From: JBFMEX01 sp040752215
GTDB taxonomy: Bacteria > Pseudomonadota > Alphaproteobacteria > Rhizobiales > Hyphomicrobiaceae
Length of the DNA: 53,030 bases
Direction: 5' to 3'
NCBI GenBank assembly: GCA_040752215.1
Contig: JBFMEX010000034.1
Location: forward strand, 1 to 53,030
Shown: piece after piece, positions 8,422 through 17,800 of the stretch
How positions within the stretch are numbered: the stretch's first letter is position 1
How the letters are laid out: every line of letters begins with the position of its first letter
Notes under the pieces: model-generated
Seen by the model: only the letters and a program-made list of their open reading frames with translations
Databases searched by the model: none
What the model was told of the DNA's origin: nothing
Program-made: the position numbers and the translations under genes

Positions 8422-10926
8422 TCAGGCGACCCGTCCTTCCGTGTCGTCGCTCGGCTCACCGGCGCCGATGCCCCGCTCGGGAAATCGCACCATTGCGCGC
8501 GTGCCCTGGCCCGGCACCGAGGTGATCTCGAGCGTGCCGCCATGGGCCTCGACCAAGCTCTTGGCGATCGACAGGCCGAGCCCCGCGCCGCGGTGATTGG
8601 AGCCCTGGCTGCGGCTCTCGAAGCGCTGGAACAGGCGCTTCTGCTGATCGAGCGGAATGCCGACGCCCTGGTCCTCGACCTCGAAGGCGATGCTACCCGC
8701 CTCGCGCCAGCAGCTCAGCCTGACGACCCCGCGCGGGCGCGAGAAGCCGACCGCGTTGGCGAGCAGATTGTACAGCACCTGGCGTACGCGATGCTCGTCG
8801 GCGACGAACGATCTGGCATCGTCCGCGACCGCAAGGTCGAGCGTGATCCCGGCCTGCTCGGCGCGCTCGGCAACGCCGGCCACCGCGGCGTCGATCACCG
8901 TCCGGATACCGACCGGCACGAGCTTCAGCTCGAGCGCCCCGGCGTCGATGGTCGCGATGTCGAGGATGTCGTCGATGATCGCGAGCAGGGTTCGCGACGA
9001 CGAGCCGATGTCGGCGACGTACTCGTGCTGGCGACCGACGAGCGGCCCGGCGATGCCGCTGGCCAGCATCTCGGTGAAGCCGATGATGTTGGTCAGCGGA
9101 GTTCTCAGCTCATAGGACACGTGGCCGATGAACTGGTTCTTCAGCCGGTCGGCGGCGACCAGTGCCTCGTTGCGCTCCAGGAGGGCGCGCTCGTAGCGCT
9201 TGGAATCGGTCACGTCGACGAACGTGATCAGCGTGCCGCCGTCCGGAAGCGGCGTTGCGGCGAAGTCGATGACGCTGTGGTCGGGCCGCACCATCTGCCC
9301 TTCGATCGCGTCCCGCTCGTCGGAGAATGCGGTCACCGCGCGCGACAGCCGCCGCCATGTGCGCGGCTCGTCGTAGAGCACCCTGACGAGGGCGATCAGC
9401 TCGTCGATGTGCGGCGGCGTGCGCGCCAGGGATTCGCGCTGCAGCTTCCAGATCTGCGCGAAGGCGCGGTTGTGCAGCTTGATCCGCCCGTCGGTGCCGA
9501 ACACGACGACGCCTTCCTGCAGGCTGTCCAGCGTCTCGCGCTGCACGCTGATGAGCGCATTATAGTTGCTCTCGAGCGCGAACCGCTCGCTCTCGTCGAC
9601 GTAGAGATGCGTCACCCCGCCGTCGGGGCGCTGCTCGGAGAACACGTGCAGGATGCGCCCGTCCGGCAGGTGCCACCAGTCCTCGATGCCGGCGCCGTTG
9701 CGGTAGCAGGCCAGCACCTTGCTCTTCCACTCGCGATAGCTGACCGTTTCCGGCAGCCGACCGAGCTCGCGCAGGCGGTCGAGGATGCTGCCGTCGGAGG
9801 GCTTGCCCGCCAGCCATTCCGGATCGAGCTGCCAGAGCTTGAGGTAGGCCTCGTTGAAGAAGGTCAGCTTCTGCTCGCGATCGAAGATGGCGACCGCCGT
9901 GGCGACGCGGTCGAGCGTGCGGTCATAGGCGGCGACCTGCCGGTCGAGCTCGCCCTTGGCACTCTCGATCGCAGCGACGTCGATCGCTGCGCCGGCGGTC
10001 GCGTCCTCGAGCGGCAGCACGATCACGTCGTGCGGCTTCCTCTCGCCGCCGACCACCAGCGCAAGTCGGTCGCGGTAGGGCACGCCCGGGGTCAGTCGCC
10101 GCGTCATCGCTTGGCGCTGGCGCGATTCGAGCAGCTCGATCTGGCGCTCGATCACCTCGTCCTCGCCCGCCGCCTCGACTGCCGTGACGTAGGCCTTGTT
10201 GACCCAGCTGATGCGGCCGTCGGCGCCCTTGAGCCAGACAGGAATCGGCAGCGCGTTGAGCAGCGCCCGGCCGGAGCGGATGTCGCGCGCCAGCCACTGG
10301 TGCTGATCGATGATGCGCGAGAGGTCGCGCCGGTAGCCGGCGACGTCGCGCAGGCGCAGCACCGCCCGCCCGCCGGCGGCGCGGCCGTCTGCATCGAGGT
10401 GCTCGCCGAACCGGGTCTTGAGGATGATGCTGAACGGGCGGCCCTCGGTGAACAGGCGGTCGAGGTTGGCCCTGAGGCTTTCCGCCGATCTCGGCTCCAG
10501 CCACTGCCCGAACCGCAGCAGGTCGGTCTGCTCCTTCGGGATGCCGGCGACGTCGGCCAGCGTGTGCGCCACCACCTTGAGGCCCTGGCCCTGCTCCCAG
10601 TAGACCAGCACCTGCGGTTCGGCCTTGATGATCGATTCTGCGGTGGCGAGGTTGCGCCTGAGCTCGGCGCTCTCGGCATGCACCTGCCGGGTCAGGCGTC
10701 GTGCGATCGCCGTCGTTCGCCACACCATCAGCCCGGCTACCAGTGCCGCCCCCGCGACCAGGGCGGCCAGCAGCAGCTGGTCGATGTCGATCTTTGCTCC
10801 GGCTCCACCCTGCCGGCTTACCACGCCGAACGTCAGCGCGGCGACCGTCGCCAGGCTCGCCATCAGCAGCAGCACCAGCTCCCGGCGCGTCTGCCGTGGC
10901 CGGCTATTGGTGGAAAGGGGCTGCAT
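8422..10926 (-). CDS. Membrane PAS-domain sensor histidine kinase
   Basis: 834-residue sensor kinase. Two hydrophobic segments near residues 17-40 and 48-68 anchor it, with almost no periplasmic loop, so it probably senses inside the membrane or cytoplasm. Several PAS-like blocks follow (around 230-300, 340-420 and 470-590). The HisKA phosphoacceptor box is HVSYELRTPLTNIIGF near residue 600, and the HATPase domain has N box LLANAVGFS, G1 DQGVGIP and G2 GAGLGLSIAKSLVEAHGG. No response regulator is adjacent, so it is an orphan here. Its place between ahcY and tsaE recurs in Hyphomicrobiales. Signal and partner are unknown. The gene ends 11 bases before tsaE-amgK and could be co-transcribed with it. 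Confidence 0.9.
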   Translation of the reverse strand: MQPLSTNSRPRQTRRELVLLLMASLATVAALTFGVVSRQGGAGAKIDIDQLLLAALVAGAALVAGLMVWRTTAIARRLTRQVHAESAELRRNLATAESIIKAEPQVLVYWEQGQGLKVVAHTLADVAGIPKEQTDLLRFGQWLEPRSAESLRANLDRLFTEGRPFSIILKTRFGEHLDADGRAAGGRAVLRLRDVAGYRRDLSRIIDQHQWLARDIRSGRALLNALPIPVWLKGADGRISWVNKAYVTAVEAAGEDEVIERQIELLESRQRQAMTRRLTPGVPYRDRLALVVGGERKPHDVIVLPLEDATAGAAIDVAAIESAKGELDRQVAAYDRTLDRVATAVAIFDREQKLTFFNEAYLKLWQLDPEWLAGKPSDGSILDRLRELGRLPETVSYREWKSKVLACYRNGAGIEDWWHLPDGRILHVFSEQRPDGGVTHLYVDESERFALESNYNALISVQRETLDSLQEGVVVFGTDGRIKLHNRAFAQIWKLQRESLARTPPHIDELIALVRVLYDEPRTWRRLSRAVTAFSDERDAIEGQMVRPDHSVIDFAATPLPDGGTLITFVDVTDSKRYERALLERNEALVAADRLKNQFIGHVSYELRTPLTNIIGFTEMLASGIAGPLVGRQHEYVADIGSSSRTLLAIIDDILDIATIDAGALELKLVPVGIRTVIDAAVAGVAERAEQAGITLDLAVADDARSFVADEHRVRQVLYNLLANAVGFSRPRGVVRLSCWREAGSIAFEVEDQGVGIPLDQQKRLFQRFESRSQGSNHRGAGLGLSIAKSLVEAHGGTLEITSVPGQGTRAMVRFPERGIGAGEPSDDTEGRVA

Positions 10927-10993
10927 TCGCGTTCCGGTCGAGCCTCCGAGCCGGCCATCGGCCGACCGCCTGGGTGCACTGGCAACGCAAACG

Positions 10994-11015
10994 AAGGGCG
11001 GCCTCGGCCGCCCTT
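10994..11015 (-). terminator. Perfect hairpin downstream of ahcY
   Basis: A 9-bp perfect stem with CTCG/CGAG loop (arms AAGGGCGGC / GCCGCCCTT). On the minus strand it follows ahcY after about 320 bases and precedes the kinase gene. The U tract after it is poor (CGTTTGCG), so termination is plausible but not certain. Confidence 0.4.
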
Positions 11016-11139
11016 ACGACCCATCGCTTCCGAGGGGCGAATCACCGTGAAAGTATGGTCCTGCCGCGCCCGATTGGCCAGCGCAGGCGGGCCTCGCCAC
11101 CCACCGATCCGGGGCCATTCAATTCTCGGTCGCCGGCGC

Positions 11140-11295
11140 ACACCCTCGCCCGGAACGGGAGAGGGTGCCCGAAGGGCGGGTGAGGGACGTGCCGCGGGCG
11201 ATGCCGCCGCCAGGGGCCAGAACCCTCATCCGCCCCTTCGCGGCACCGGATCAAGTCCGGGGCAAGCTCTTCTCCCGACGGGAGAAGGAAGGCGG
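11140..11295. repeat. Intergenic palindromic repeats between ahcY and the kinase
   Basis: Two short imperfect palindromic elements sit in the 412-base gap: one around 11142-11185 (CCCTCGCCCGGAACGGGAGA...) and one around 11223-11292 with a CTTCTCCCGACGGGAGAAGG core (11269-11288). They resemble the CTCTCCC-CGACGG-GGGAGAG family scattered through Hyphomicrobiales gaps. No open frame in the gap looks coded. Copy number elsewhere in the genome cannot be seen from here. Confidence 0.6.
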
Positions 11296-11338
11296 TGCGG
11301 CGCAGAACGAACTGTATCGCCCTGCCGGCCGATCATGA

Positions 11339-12742
<1,404 letters not shown>

Positions 12743-12888
12743 CGGCGGTTCCTTCGGGTTGGGGACGGGCACTCGGCACCTCATCTTGCATGCGTGGCGC
12801 GGCGGACGCTGGCCGGAACCCGGCTCGGCGCGCGGCAGACCGGCGCGCGGCGCCCCGTATAGCTTCTTCGGCACGGGGCGGCAACAAG

Positions 12889-12908
12889 ATATAAGCAACT
12901 CTTTATGT
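12889..12908. promoter_or_regulatory. Imperfect inverted repeat upstream of ahcY (candidate operator)
   Basis: ATATAAGCAACTCTTTATGT lies about 150 bases upstream of the ahcY start; 14 of its 20 positions are symmetric. It is an A+T-rich patch in G+C-rich surroundings, suggesting a regulator site. ArsR-family regulators of the SAM cycle (SahR) use palindromes in this position in Proteobacteria; assignment to that family is inference. The rest of the gap (12743-13156) is G+C-rich near ahcY and very A+T-rich near the TadG-like gene, consistent with divergent promoters. Confidence 0.35.
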
Positions 12909-12994
12909 CCTGCGCTGGGTAGCGGCGCCACGGTACGATCCGTCGTGCGCGATCCTGCGCGGCCACGCGTGACCCCCACCAAGACAAACTGGTT

Positions 12995-13150
12995 ACGAGA
13001 ACCCTAACAGGAAATGTAAAACTATAGCTAAATCAGGCAAAAAGTCCAAGAATACTAATTTTTTTCCAATATAAACGAACTCAGCCCACGTTCACAGTTA
13101 CGAAGGTTCGAGCGAATACGCTGTGATCAACTGAATTATTGCGTAGGAGA
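12995..13150 (+). promoter_or_regulatory. A+T-rich upstream region and RBS of the first TadG-like gene
   Basis: About 95 bases (12997-13090) are far richer in A+T than the neighbourhood, with runs such as AATTTTTTTCC and TATAAACG. AGGAGA at 13145-13150 sits 6 bases before the ATG at 13157. I could not fix a -35/-10 pair. Such A+T islands are typical targets of MucR-type silencers in alphaproteobacteria (inference). Confidence 0.45.
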
Positions 13151-13156
13151 CGCGTC

Positions 13157-14590
13157 ATGTACTCTTCCGATTCGGCATCGGAACGTGCGACTGAGACCCG
13201 CGGCGGGACCGCTTCGACCATGTGCGGGAGGTCGTTCATCGAGGACGCGACGGGCGACGTGGCCATGATCTTCGGTCTCATGGCCATCGTCATGGTGTTG
13301 TTCGTGGGCGGCGCTGTCGACATGGGGCGATGGTTGCATGCCCGCTCGCAGACGCTTGCCGCCATGGATGCAGCTGTTCTGGCCGGCGCACGCGTCATGC
13401 AGCTCGATAGCTCCGACACGGCGGGCGCGATGGAATCGGCGATGAAGTTCTACGCCGAGAACGTCGCCACGCGGATTCCCGTGGAGAACGATACAATCGC
13501 GTTCCATGTCACCGACGATGGTAAGTCGGTAACGGCATCCGGCAACGCCTACATCCGCACGCCCTTCATGTCGCTCGCCAGCGTCGAGCGCCTGCCGCTG
13601 ATCGACCAGGTTGGCGCCGAGTATCCCAAGGCCGAGCTCGCGGTCGGCGGCAACGCCGAGCAGGACGTCGAGATCTCGATCATGCTCGACGTGACGGGCT
13701 CGATGAAGGGCCAGAAGCTCGCGGACATGAAGGCGGCGGCAAAGGATCTGATCGATATCGTGATATGGGACGACCAGACGGTGAACTACTCCAAGGTCGC
13801 GCTGGTGCCGTTCGCCGAAGCCGTGAATGTCGGGCTGATCGCGCCACAGGTCGCCAACAACATGTCGTCGACCGCCTCGTTCGGCTTCAACAACGGCTGG
13901 ACGCGCACCTGGAACCTGACCCCCGAGTGCGTCTCCGAGCGCACCACCAGCAAGAAGTTCACCGACGACGCGCCGAACGGCGCCCACAAAGTCGGCCGCG
14001 TCTACACGCAGAGCGGCGCGTGCACGCCGACTAACGTCATCGTGCCGCTGAGCAACAACAAGGCCATGCTGAAGAGCACCATCGACAGCTTCGTCGCCAA
14101 TGGCGCCACAGCAGGCCACCTCGGCACGGCGTGGGCGTGGTACATGCTTTCGCCCAACTGGGGCAACGTGCTCGGCCCCGCTTCGCGCCCTGCCGACTAC
14201 AGCGGCCTGACCACCAAGGGTCCGAAGGGCCTGCCCAAGCTGCGCAAGGTCGCGATCCTGATGACCGATGGCGACTACAACGTGCAGTACTGCTCGACGG
14301 GCATCCGCGACAAGTACTCGAACGGCAACAACAGTCAAAAGGGCAGCTGTACCGCCAACAACGGCAGCTCGACCTATCAGGCTCGCCAGCTCTGCACGGC
14401 CATGAAGGCCAAGGGCATCACGGTCTACACGATCGGCTTTGACATCAGCTCGGGCTCGACCGCTGCTGCCACACTTCAGCAGTGCGCCTCCTCGGATCAG
14501 ACCTTCTATATGGCATCCAACGGCGAGCAACTGCGGCAGGCGTTCCGCGACATCGCCTTGCAGATCTCGACGCTCTACCTGTCGCGGTAA
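13157..14590 (+). CDS. TadE/G-like pilus-assembly protein with von Willebrand A domain (copy 1)
   Basis: 477-residue secreted or membrane-anchored protein. Residues about 30-80 form a TadE/G-like N-terminal segment with one hydrophobic helix (AMIFGLMAIVMVLFVGGAVD) followed by GRWLHARSQTLAAMDAAVL, as in Flp/Tad pilus-associated proteins. From about residue 165 a VWA domain starts with the MIDAS-like DVTGSMKGQK; MTDGDYN is a later metal-site loop. Six cysteines in the VWA half are conserved in the neighbouring copy, suggesting disulfides outside the cytoplasm. The start is set by AGGAGA at 13145. No other tad or flp gene is nearby, so the link to a pilus is by family only. Ends VSTLYLSR-like, the same tail as copy 2. 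Confidence 0.85.
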   Translation: MYSSDSASERATETRGGTASTMCGRSFIEDATGDVAMIFGLMAIVMVLFVGGAVDMGRWLHARSQTLAAMDAAVLAGARVMQLDSSDTAGAMESAMKFYAENVATRIPVENDTIAFHVTDDGKSVTASGNAYIRTPFMSLASVERLPLIDQVGAEYPKAELAVGGNAEQDVEISIMLDVTGSMKGQKLADMKAAAKDLIDIVIWDDQTVNYSKVALVPFAEAVNVGLIAPQVANNMSSTASFGFNNGWTRTWNLTPECVSERTTSKKFTDDAPNGAHKVGRVYTQSGACTPTNVIVPLSNNKAMLKSTIDSFVANGATAGHLGTAWAWYMLSPNWGNVLGPASRPADYSGLTTKGPKGLPKLRKVAILMTDGDYNVQYCSTGIRDKYSNGNNSQKGSCTANNGSSTYQARQLCTAMKAKGITVYTIGFDISSGSTAAATLQQCASSDQTFYMASNGEQLRQAFRDIALQISTLYLSR

Positions 14591-14614
14591 GCGGCACCTC
14601 GCGACGGGCATCGG

Positions 14615-14650
14615 CAAGGGGCGCCCCAAGGCGCCCCTTGTTGCGTTTCT
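14615..14650 (+). terminator. Rho-independent terminator after TadG copy 1
   Basis: Perfect 11-bp stem CAAGGGGCGCC / GGCGCCCCTTG with CCAA loop, followed by TTGCGTTTCT. It lies 25 bases past the stop codon. Confidence 0.75.
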
Positions 14651-14734
14651 GCTCGGCCAGCGGCCGGCGCGCGCCTTGCAAGTCCCTCCGGGGCCCTGTG
14701 GACGAGACTCCAAATCCATCCGAGATCTTTTGCC

Positions 14735-14894
14735 TAATAATTTGTGAATGTGGAAGTAGTAATTTTATTCAAATCCAGATCATAACAAGAATAAATGAAG
14801 CCTTCACTGAGTTTTACATTTCGTATGCTATTCACTTTTGTTAAATCAGTGCGCGTGTATTTTGGCAAAATAGCCTGGAGTGTGCAGGAGGTTT
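14735..14894 (+). promoter_or_regulatory. A+T-rich upstream region and RBS of the second TadG-like gene
   Basis: The 308-base gap between the TadG copies holds the terminator and then about 135 bases of strikingly A+T-rich DNA (14735-14870), with no plausible gene. AGGAGG at 14887-14892 precedes the ATG at 14899. The octamer TAAATCAG occurs here (about 14844) and also upstream of copy 1 (about 13028), which may be a shared site. The terminator plus separate upstream region implies independent transcription of the two copies. Confidence 0.45.
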
Positions 14895-14898
14895 CGCC

Positions 14899-16311
14899 AT
14901 GGCTCGTCTTCTCTCCTATCGTTCGTCGGATGGCTCGCCGCCGTCGCGGCGCTCACTCGCCGGATTCGCCCGCGACGCCTCGGGGGACATCTCGCTCATG
15001 TTCGGCCTGCTGGCCGTCGCCATGTTCCTGTTCATCGGCGGCGCGGTCGACGTCGGCCGCTGGATGCATGCCCGTACCCAGACCATCGCCGCGCTCGATG
15101 CGGCGGTGCTGGCGGGCGCTCGCGTGCTCCAACTCGACGCCGACAACAGCGCCGGGGCCACGCAGGCGGCAGAGGCGTTCTACACCGAGAACACCAAGAC
15201 CCGCATTCCGCTGGAAACCGATACGATCGCGTTCCAGGCGACCGACGACGGGATGGCATTCACGGCGACCGGCAATGCCTACATCAAGACGCCGTTCCTC
15301 TCGCTTGCCAGCATCGATCGCCTGCCGCTCGTCAAGCTGTCGGGCGCCGAGTACTCGAAGGCGGTCCTCGCCGTCGGAGGCAATGCCGAGCAGAGTATCG
15401 AAATCTCGATGATGCTCGACATCACCGGCTCGATGGGTGGCCAGAAGATCCTCGACCTCAAGGACGCGGCCAAGGACCTGATCGACATCGTCGTGTGGGA
15501 AGACCAAGGCGAGCATACCTCCAAGGTCGCGCTGGCGCCGTTCTCGGCCGCGGTCGATGCCGGCTCGCTGAGCCCCTCGGTCGCGCAGGCGCCGAGCTCG
15601 AGCGTCACCTTCAACTTCCGCGACGGCTACAACCGCACCTGGAAGAAGACGTCGAGCTGCGTCTCCGAGCGTCAGGGGGCGGCGGCCTTCACCGATGCCA
15701 CGCCTACGGGGGCCAACAAGCTGCCGGCCGTCTACACCAGCTCGGGCGGATGCTCGATCACCAATCCCGTGATCCCGCTCAGCAACGACAAGACCAGCCT
15801 CAAGGCGGCCATCGACGGCTACGTCGCCAGCGGCACGACGGCCGGTCACCTCGGCACCGCATGGGCTTGGTACCTGCTGTCGCCGAACTGGGCGAGCGTG
15901 CTGCCGAGCAACAGCCGTCCGGCCAACTACGGCACATCGGACACGCAGAAGATCGCGATCCTGATGACCGACGGCGACTACAACATGCAGTACTGCAACA
16001 ACTCGTCCACGACCGGCGCCTCGGCTCCGGACCGGAACGCGAACGGCTACAGCAGCTCGAAGCTGAGCTGCACCGCCGCCAACGGCAGCTCGACCACGCA
16101 GGCCCGCACGTTGTGCACCAACATGAAGGCGGCCGGCATCACCGTCTACACGGTCGGCTTCGAGATCGCCTCGGGCTCGACCCCGGACACGACCATGCAG
16201 CAGTGCGCGACCAGCCCCGGCCACTACTACAGTGCCCAGAGCGGCGAGCAGCTGAAGCAGGCGTTCCGCGACATCGCTCTGAAGATCTCCTCGCTCTACC
16301 TCTCGCGGTAG
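14899..16311 (+). CDS. TadE/G-like pilus-assembly protein with von Willebrand A domain (copy 2)
   Basis: 470-residue paralogue of the preceding gene with the same layout: hydrophobic TadE/G helix (LMFGLLAVAMFLFIGGAVDV), GRWMHARTQTIAALDAAVLA, VWA MIDAS-like DITGSMGGQK, later MTDGDYN, six matching cysteines and the same LYLSR end. Long identical blocks (for example LAVGGNAEQ, AAKDLIDIV, GTAWAWY) show a tandem duplication, while spread substitutions show it is not recent. Start set by AGGAGG 6 bases upstream. A role in surface attachment or Tad pilus function is inferred from the family. Confidence 0.85.
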   Translation: MARLLSYRSSDGSPPSRRSLAGFARDASGDISLMFGLLAVAMFLFIGGAVDVGRWMHARTQTIAALDAAVLAGARVLQLDADNSAGATQAAEAFYTENTKTRIPLETDTIAFQATDDGMAFTATGNAYIKTPFLSLASIDRLPLVKLSGAEYSKAVLAVGGNAEQSIEISMMLDITGSMGGQKILDLKDAAKDLIDIVVWEDQGEHTSKVALAPFSAAVDAGSLSPSVAQAPSSSVTFNFRDGYNRTWKKTSSCVSERQGAAAFTDATPTGANKLPAVYTSSGGCSITNPVIPLSNDKTSLKAAIDGYVASGTTAGHLGTAWAWYLLSPNWASVLPSNSRPANYGTSDTQKIAILMTDGDYNMQYCNNSSTTGASAPDRNANGYSSSKLSCTAANGSSTTQARTLCTNMKAAGITVYTVGFEIASGSTPDTTMQQCATSPGHYYSAQSGEQLKQAFRDIALKISSLYLSR

Positions 16312-16338
16312 AGCCGGAAAGCCTCCCCTGCACCGGAG

Positions 16339-16366
16339 AAGGGCGTCCTCGGGCGCCCTTTTTCGT
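16339..16366 (+). terminator. Rho-independent terminator after TadG copy 2
   Basis: Stem AAGGGCG / CGCCCTT with an 8-base loop, then CTTTTTCGTT. It lies 27 bases past the stop and just before the convergent HPr gene, which ends at 16384. Confidence 0.7.
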
Positions 16367-16383
16367 TCGATCTCGAGGCGCGC

Positions 16384-16713
16384 TCACCCGTCGGCGACCG
16401 CCTCCTCGCCGAAACCACCCTCGACCAGCGCTACCAGCGCCTCCAGCGCCTCCGGACCCTCCGCCCCCTCGGCGGCGATGTGGAGCACGGCGCCGGGCCC
16501 GGCTGCCAGCATCATGAGCCCCATGATCGAGGTGCCGCCGACGGTCTGGTTGTCGCGAGTGACGAATATGCGCGCGTCGAACCCCTCAGCACACTTGACG
16601 AACTTGGCCGAGGCGCGCGCATGCAGCCCCTTGCGGTTGCGGATCGTGACCAGCGCCTCCGGGCGCTCGCTGTCGAGGATCTCTGGCATGTGGGTGCATC
16701 TGCTCGCGGACAT
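16384..16713 (-). CDS. HPr phosphocarrier protein of the nitrogen-type PTS
   Basis: Small phosphocarrier (109 residues) that passes phosphate from enzyme I to EIIA proteins. The active-site histidine is in GLHARASAKFVK and the regulatory serine region in TSIMGLMMLAA, the serine phosphorylated by HprK. I use the ATG at 16713, which overlaps the EIIA stop as TGATG, suggesting coupling; the ATG at 16689 (MPEILDSER) is nearer the usual family length of about 90 and is a real alternative. It lies in the EIIA - HPr block near hprK and chvGI, the standard alphaproteobacterial arrangement. These PTS branches are regulatory and not sugar-transporting. Confidence 0.93.
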   Translation of the reverse strand: MSASRCTHMPEILDSERPEALVTIRNRKGLHARASAKFVKCAEGFDARIFVTRDNQTVGGTSIMGLMMLAAGPGAVLHIAAEGAEGPEALEALVALVEGGFGEEAVADG

Positions 16714-17117
16714 CACGATCCGCCGGCCAGCTCCTGGCTCGCCACCTTGATGTACTTGCGCCCCGCCTCGCGCGCCGCCGACACCGCCTGATCGCGCGGC
16801 AGCTCGCCGCGGACCGCCGCCAGCTTGACCAGGATCGGCAGGTTGATGCCGGCGATCACCTCGACGTCGGCCTCGTCCATCACCGAGATGGCGAGGTTCG
16901 ACGGCGTGCCCCCGAACATGTCGGTGAGGATGATCACTCCGTCGCCGGAGTTCGCCCGCCTCACCGCCTCGACGATCTGCTGGCGACGCTGGGCCATGTC
17001 GTCCTCGGGACCGATCGAGATTGTCTCGAGCTGCGCCTGCGGGCCCACCACGTGCTCCAACGCCGCGCGGAACTCGACCGAGAGCCCGCCGTGAGTGACG
17101 ATGACGAGACCGATCAT
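16713..17117 (-). CDS. PTS EIIA component, mannose family
   Basis: 134-residue cytoplasmic EIIA(Man)-type protein. It starts MIGLVIVTHGGLSVEFRAAL; the histidine in VTHGG is the phosphorylation site. TDMFGGTPSNLA and VIAGINLPILVKL are the other family blocks. The frame is open 41 codons upstream but those residues are low-complexity, so the ATG at 17117 is chosen. No EIIB/IIC transporter genes are nearby, so its role is regulatory, as in the alphaproteobacterial EIIA-HPr-HprK system. Overlaps HPr. The 208-base gap to hprK shows no gene. Confidence 0.93.
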   Translation of the reverse strand: MIGLVIVTHGGLSVEFRAALEHVVGPQAQLETISIGPEDDMAQRRQQIVEAVRRANSGDGVIILTDMFGGTPSNLAISVMDEADVEVIAGINLPILVKLAAVRGELPRDQAVSAAREAGRKYIKVASQELAGGS

Positions 17118-17325
17118 CAGCCGAGTCGCCCCTGTTGGTCGTCCACCCCGCCCGGCGAGCGCCGCATCCTCGTCGGATCGTCGGCTCGCGCAAGCCCCCA
17201 CCCGGCGCCGGGCGCGGCGCACGGGGCGGAAACTTGGCAAGGGTTCCGGGGCGGCGCAAGCGAAATCCGTTGTCGCTCGTGCTCGTGTGCGGGGATGTCT
17301 CTGCCCACGGCCGGCACCGATTCCG

Positions 17326-17778
17326 TCAGGCTCCGCCGAGCCGTGTGAGCGCCAAAGCCAGCTTGAGCGGGGCCGAGGCCTCGAACGGCGCGAGCCGTAC
17401 GAGCGCCAGGTCGATGCCGGCGAGCGTCGCCAAGGGGGCCGGATCCGGCAAGCGATCGATGTCGCTCGCTCGGCAAAGGTCGACCACCAGCCGCACCCGG
17501 CCCTCCGCCAGATGGGGAACCGCGACGATGCCGACCCCGCGCACCTCCAGCCGCCCCGCGATCGTCGGCGCCGGACGCGCGATCAGGGCGTCGCCCTCCC
17601 GGGCCAACAGCACGCAGTCGTCGGCGACGAGACGGAACGGAGCGGGCACGAGCGGCGAGGTGGCGAGGCCGAGGCAGCGCAAGGCGAGGTCCGATTTGCC
17701 CGATCCCGAAGGCCCTCGGATCAGCGCCACGCGATCCTCGATTGCAACCGCGCTGGCGTGGATCAGCTCGCCGTCCAT
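17326..17778 (-). CDS. hprK: HPr kinase/phosphorylase, short alphaproteobacterial form
   Basis: 150-residue protein corresponding only to the C-terminal catalytic half of Gram-positive HprK (about 310 residues), the usual form in alphaproteobacteria. Walker A is GPSGSGKSDLALR, followed by LVADDCVLL and the HprK signature LEVRGVGIV. It phosphorylates or dephosphorylates the HPr serine and, in relatives, affects ChvGI output. It begins 22 bases after the chvG stop, so co-transcription with chvIG is likely. Start is the ATG of MDGELIHASAVAI. Confidence 0.92.
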   Translation of the reverse strand: MDGELIHASAVAIEDRVALIRGPSGSGKSDLALRCLGLATSPLVPAPFRLVADDCVLLAREGDALIARPAPTIAGRLEVRGVGIVAVPHLAEGRVRLVVDLCRASDIDRLPDPAPLATLAGIDLALVRLAPFEASAPLKLALALTRLGGA

Positions 17779-17800
17779 GGCGCCACTCGGATCTTCCCGA

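Noticed and set aside
12743..13100. SAH or SAM riboswitch upstream of ahcY
   Set aside because: I could not find a consistent set of paired stems with the conserved bases of these riboswitch classes; only a simple palindrome is seen.
13081..13419. Small minus-strand frame overlapping the start of TadG copy 1
   Set aside because: It is antisense to the TadE/G helix region and lies over the A+T-rich leader; no ribosome site or family resemblance.
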